Assembly (NCBI GenBank): GCA_023228945.1
Contig: JALOAI010000016.1
Coordinates: forward strand, 1 to 64,000
DNA from: Pigmentiphaga sp.
Lineage (GTDB): Bacteria > Pseudomonadota > Gammaproteobacteria > Burkholderiales > Burkholderiaceae_B
DNA: 64,000 nucleotides
Reading direction: 5' to 3'
Shown: in pieces, positions 62,728-64,000 of the stretch
How the letters are laid out: each line of letters starts with the position of its first letter
Position numbering within the stretch: position 1 is the stretch's first letter
Notes under the pieces: model-generated
Told to the model about the DNA's origin: nothing
Databases searched by the model: none
What the model saw: only the letters and a program-made list of their open reading frames with translations
Made by a program: the position numbers and the translations under genes

Positions 62728-63735
62728 TCACCCAGCCTTGCGCACGATGGCGAGCAAGTGGCGTACCCGGCGGCCCACAGGCCGGCGATTGGCAAAAACC
62801 ATCCGCCAGCCCGTGCTGGCATCCCGCAGACGGCACCATCGCTCGCGCCAGCCCGGCACAGCGCGCAGAATCCGCCATGACTCTCCAAGCGCCGTGGCAA
62901 CGGGGAGGCGCAGCCATGCCACCCACAAGGCATTGCGCGTCAGTAACCGGCGGCGCCCCGCCGCGTCGCGAGCCCGCGAAGGATGGTGATGGGCGGCGAT
63001 GTCCGGAGCATAGAGAATCCGCCAGCCTCCTTCCAGCAGGTCGAGCGCCAGCAAGGCCTCTTCGCCACCGATGAATAAAGGCTGCCAGTAACCACCCGCG
63101 GCCTGGAACGCTTCGGCCCGCATGACGCACGCCCCGGCCATGAAGCCGATGAGCGCGGGGCCGATGTCCGGCTCTCCGGGCAGCGGGCTCTTGGCCATCG
63201 GCGCACAGGCGGGGTCCGGCATCGCCGCGGCGCCCACCATCACGCGCGCGCTCAGCACGGCAACGTCGGGGTGCTGCTCCAAGAGGCGCAGCGCCCGCTC
63301 GAGCGATCCGGGGAGCCAGCAGACATCATCGTCGCAGAAGGCCAGGTATTTGGCCTGCACCGCTCTTGCGCCAAGGTTGCGGCCGGCGGCACCGAGATTA
63401 CCCGGCGCGCGAACCAGCGCCACCTCCGGAAAATCCCGACGTATCCGCTCCGCCGTGCCGTCGGAGCTGCCGTTGTCCACGACGACCAAAGGTATCCCCG
63501 GCACATTGCGTTGCAGGCCTTGCAGCGTTCCCACGACTTCTTCGCATCGGTTGTGAGTGAGGATCACCACACCCAGGCTCGCCGCGATCGGTGGCGAGTC
63601 CACCGGATCCGCGTCCCCGGTTCCATGACGCGGGGCGGGCCCGGCCGAGCATCCGGTACTCTGGGCTCCGCCGGGGGAACGGCGCCCGGGACGTGGCAGC
63701 GGCTCAGGCACGGGCGCCCTCCCCTGCTCGGCCAC
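62728..63735 (-). CDS. Family 2 glycosyltransferase
   Basis: 335 residues. The GT-A fold is clear: VVILTHNRCEEVVGTLQ, DNGSSDGT, and the metal-binding motif FCDDDV. The aglycone-side GGYWQPLFIGGEEALLALDL block follows. The N-terminal 45 residues are disordered and a GTG at 63603 may be the real start. Stops and starts overlap: the upstream gene ends at 63704, 32 bases inside this gene. It probably transfers a sugar to a polysaccharide or lipid precursor. Confidence 0.88.
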   Translation of the reverse strand: MAEQGRAPVPEPLPRPGRRSPGGAQSTGCSAGPAPRHGTGDADPVDSPPIAASLGVVILTHNRCEEVVGTLQGLQRNVPGIPLVVVDNGSSDGTAERIRRDFPEVALVRAPGNLGAAGRNLGARAVQAKYLAFCDDDVCWLPGSLERALRLLEQHPDVAVLSARVMVGAAAMPDPACAPMAKSPLPGEPDIGPALIGFMAGACVMRAEAFQAAGGYWQPLFIGGEEALLALDLLEGGWRILYAPDIAAHHHPSRARDAAGRRRLLTRNALWVAWLRLPVATALGESWRILRAVPGWRERWCRLRDASTGWRMVFANRRPVGRRVRHLLAIVRKAG

Positions 63736-64000
63736 CGGCCGATAACGGCGGCAACAGACGCCAGTAGTGTTCCGGGCGGGCGTCGTCGCCCTCGCCGGGA
63801 GTCAGGCCCAGCGCCCGTAGCTGGCTGGCATAGGCTTTTACCGCACAAGCCTTGGCGGGTATATCGGCGCGCTCCGAACGCCAGGGAACGGCGCAGACTC
63901 CGGCCGCGGCCAGTTCGGCGAAACGTTGCCGCACCAAGCCGAGCTTGCGGCGATACAAAGCGTCTTCGTACGCAATGCAGACTCTGCCCAGCAAACCACA
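63704..64000 (-). CDS. C-terminal part of a PIG-L-like deacetylase (partial)
   Basis: The frame is open to the right edge and ends at 63704. The 99 residues contain YEDALYRRKLGLVRQRFAEL and CAVKAYASQLRALG, which match the C-terminal helices of PIG-L/LmbE deacetylases. The catalytic N-terminal motifs would lie outside the window. In this family, neighbours are often methyltransferases and GT2 glycosyltransferases, consistent with the overlapping glycosyltransferase downstream. Confidence 0.55.
   Translation of the reverse strand, partial: CGLLGRVCIAYEDALYRRKLGLVRQRFAELAAAGVCAVPWRSERADIPAKACAVKAYASQLRALGLTPGEGDDARPEHYWRLLPPLSAGGRAGEGARA

Noticed and set aside
1..64000. CRISPR array, prophage, toxin-antitoxin or defence island
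   Set aside because: No regularly spaced direct repeats, integrase, phage structural genes or paired small toxin genes were seen.

Overview
The window reads as a GC-rich Betaproteobacterium of the Burkholderiales, most likely Alcaligenaceae (Bordetella/Achromobacter/Pusillimonas-like). The reasons are four intact and one decayed Bug/TctC-type periplasmic receptor genes, the order tig-clpP-clpX-lon, lysC followed directly by tRNA-Ser(GCT), and many LysR/VOC/Bug catabolic units. No plasmid, phage or replication-origin genes are visible, so this is probably chromosomal. The placement is inferred from gene content, not from a database search.

Left part (1-24.1 kb) is mostly conserved core. It holds a LemA/M48 peptidase pair; a minus-strand catabolic operon (cupin, RidA, class V PLP enzyme, SRPBCC-like, Bug receptor); an H-NS protein; the protein-quality operon tig-clpP-clpX-lon; a uracil-type permease; scpB and rluB overlapping by ATGA; two small periplasmic cytochromes c; an FMN L-lactate dehydrogenase facing a Crp/Fnr regulator; a DUF1841 gene; lysC; and tRNA-Ser(GCT) with its promoter and terminator.

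Middle part (24.3-45.9 kb) is accessory. A lipoprotein sulfatase with dockerin-like calcium-binding repeats is followed by a graveyard of three truncated transposases (ISL3-, IS1380- and IS21-like). Next is a LysR-controlled unit of gamma-glutamyltransferase, Bug receptor, PLP dehydratase and VOC protein. Then come a 5'-truncated TRAP permease beside a GntR gene, a broken TetR relic, and a block with an MscS channel, a YtcJ-type amidohydrolase, a 7TM histidine kinase with its response regulator, and an outer-membrane barrel. A TetR gene with two START-fold (SRPBCC) genes closes this part.

Right part (45.9-64 kb) has a LysR/TSUP pair facing a second Bug-VOC unit, an EamA exporter, two tiny genes for a secreted peptide and a disordered peptide, a UbiD decarboxylase with a Bug receptor, and a converging aromatic-degradation operon (alpha/beta hydrolase, decayed Bug receptor, ring-hydroxylating dioxygenase alpha and beta subunits, cysteine hydrolase). 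The head of that operon is broken: the hydrolase and a LysR gene are truncated against each other. The last stretch is a stress/envelope group (small Pro-rich protein, DUF421, sigma-54 response regulator, SDR with a general-stress type tail, glycine-rich membrane protein) and the end of a glycosyltransferase/PIG-L-like cluster.

The common theme is small-molecule catabolism: three or four self-contained units each pair a periplasmic receptor, a transcription factor and a few enzymes, with no membrane transport partners in the window. I found no CRISPR array, toxin-antitoxin pair or recognisable defence system. The most interesting material is the set of repeated Bug/VOC modules, the gamma-glutamyltransferase/dehydratase unit, the scars of gene decay, and several small genes and operators not previously obvious.
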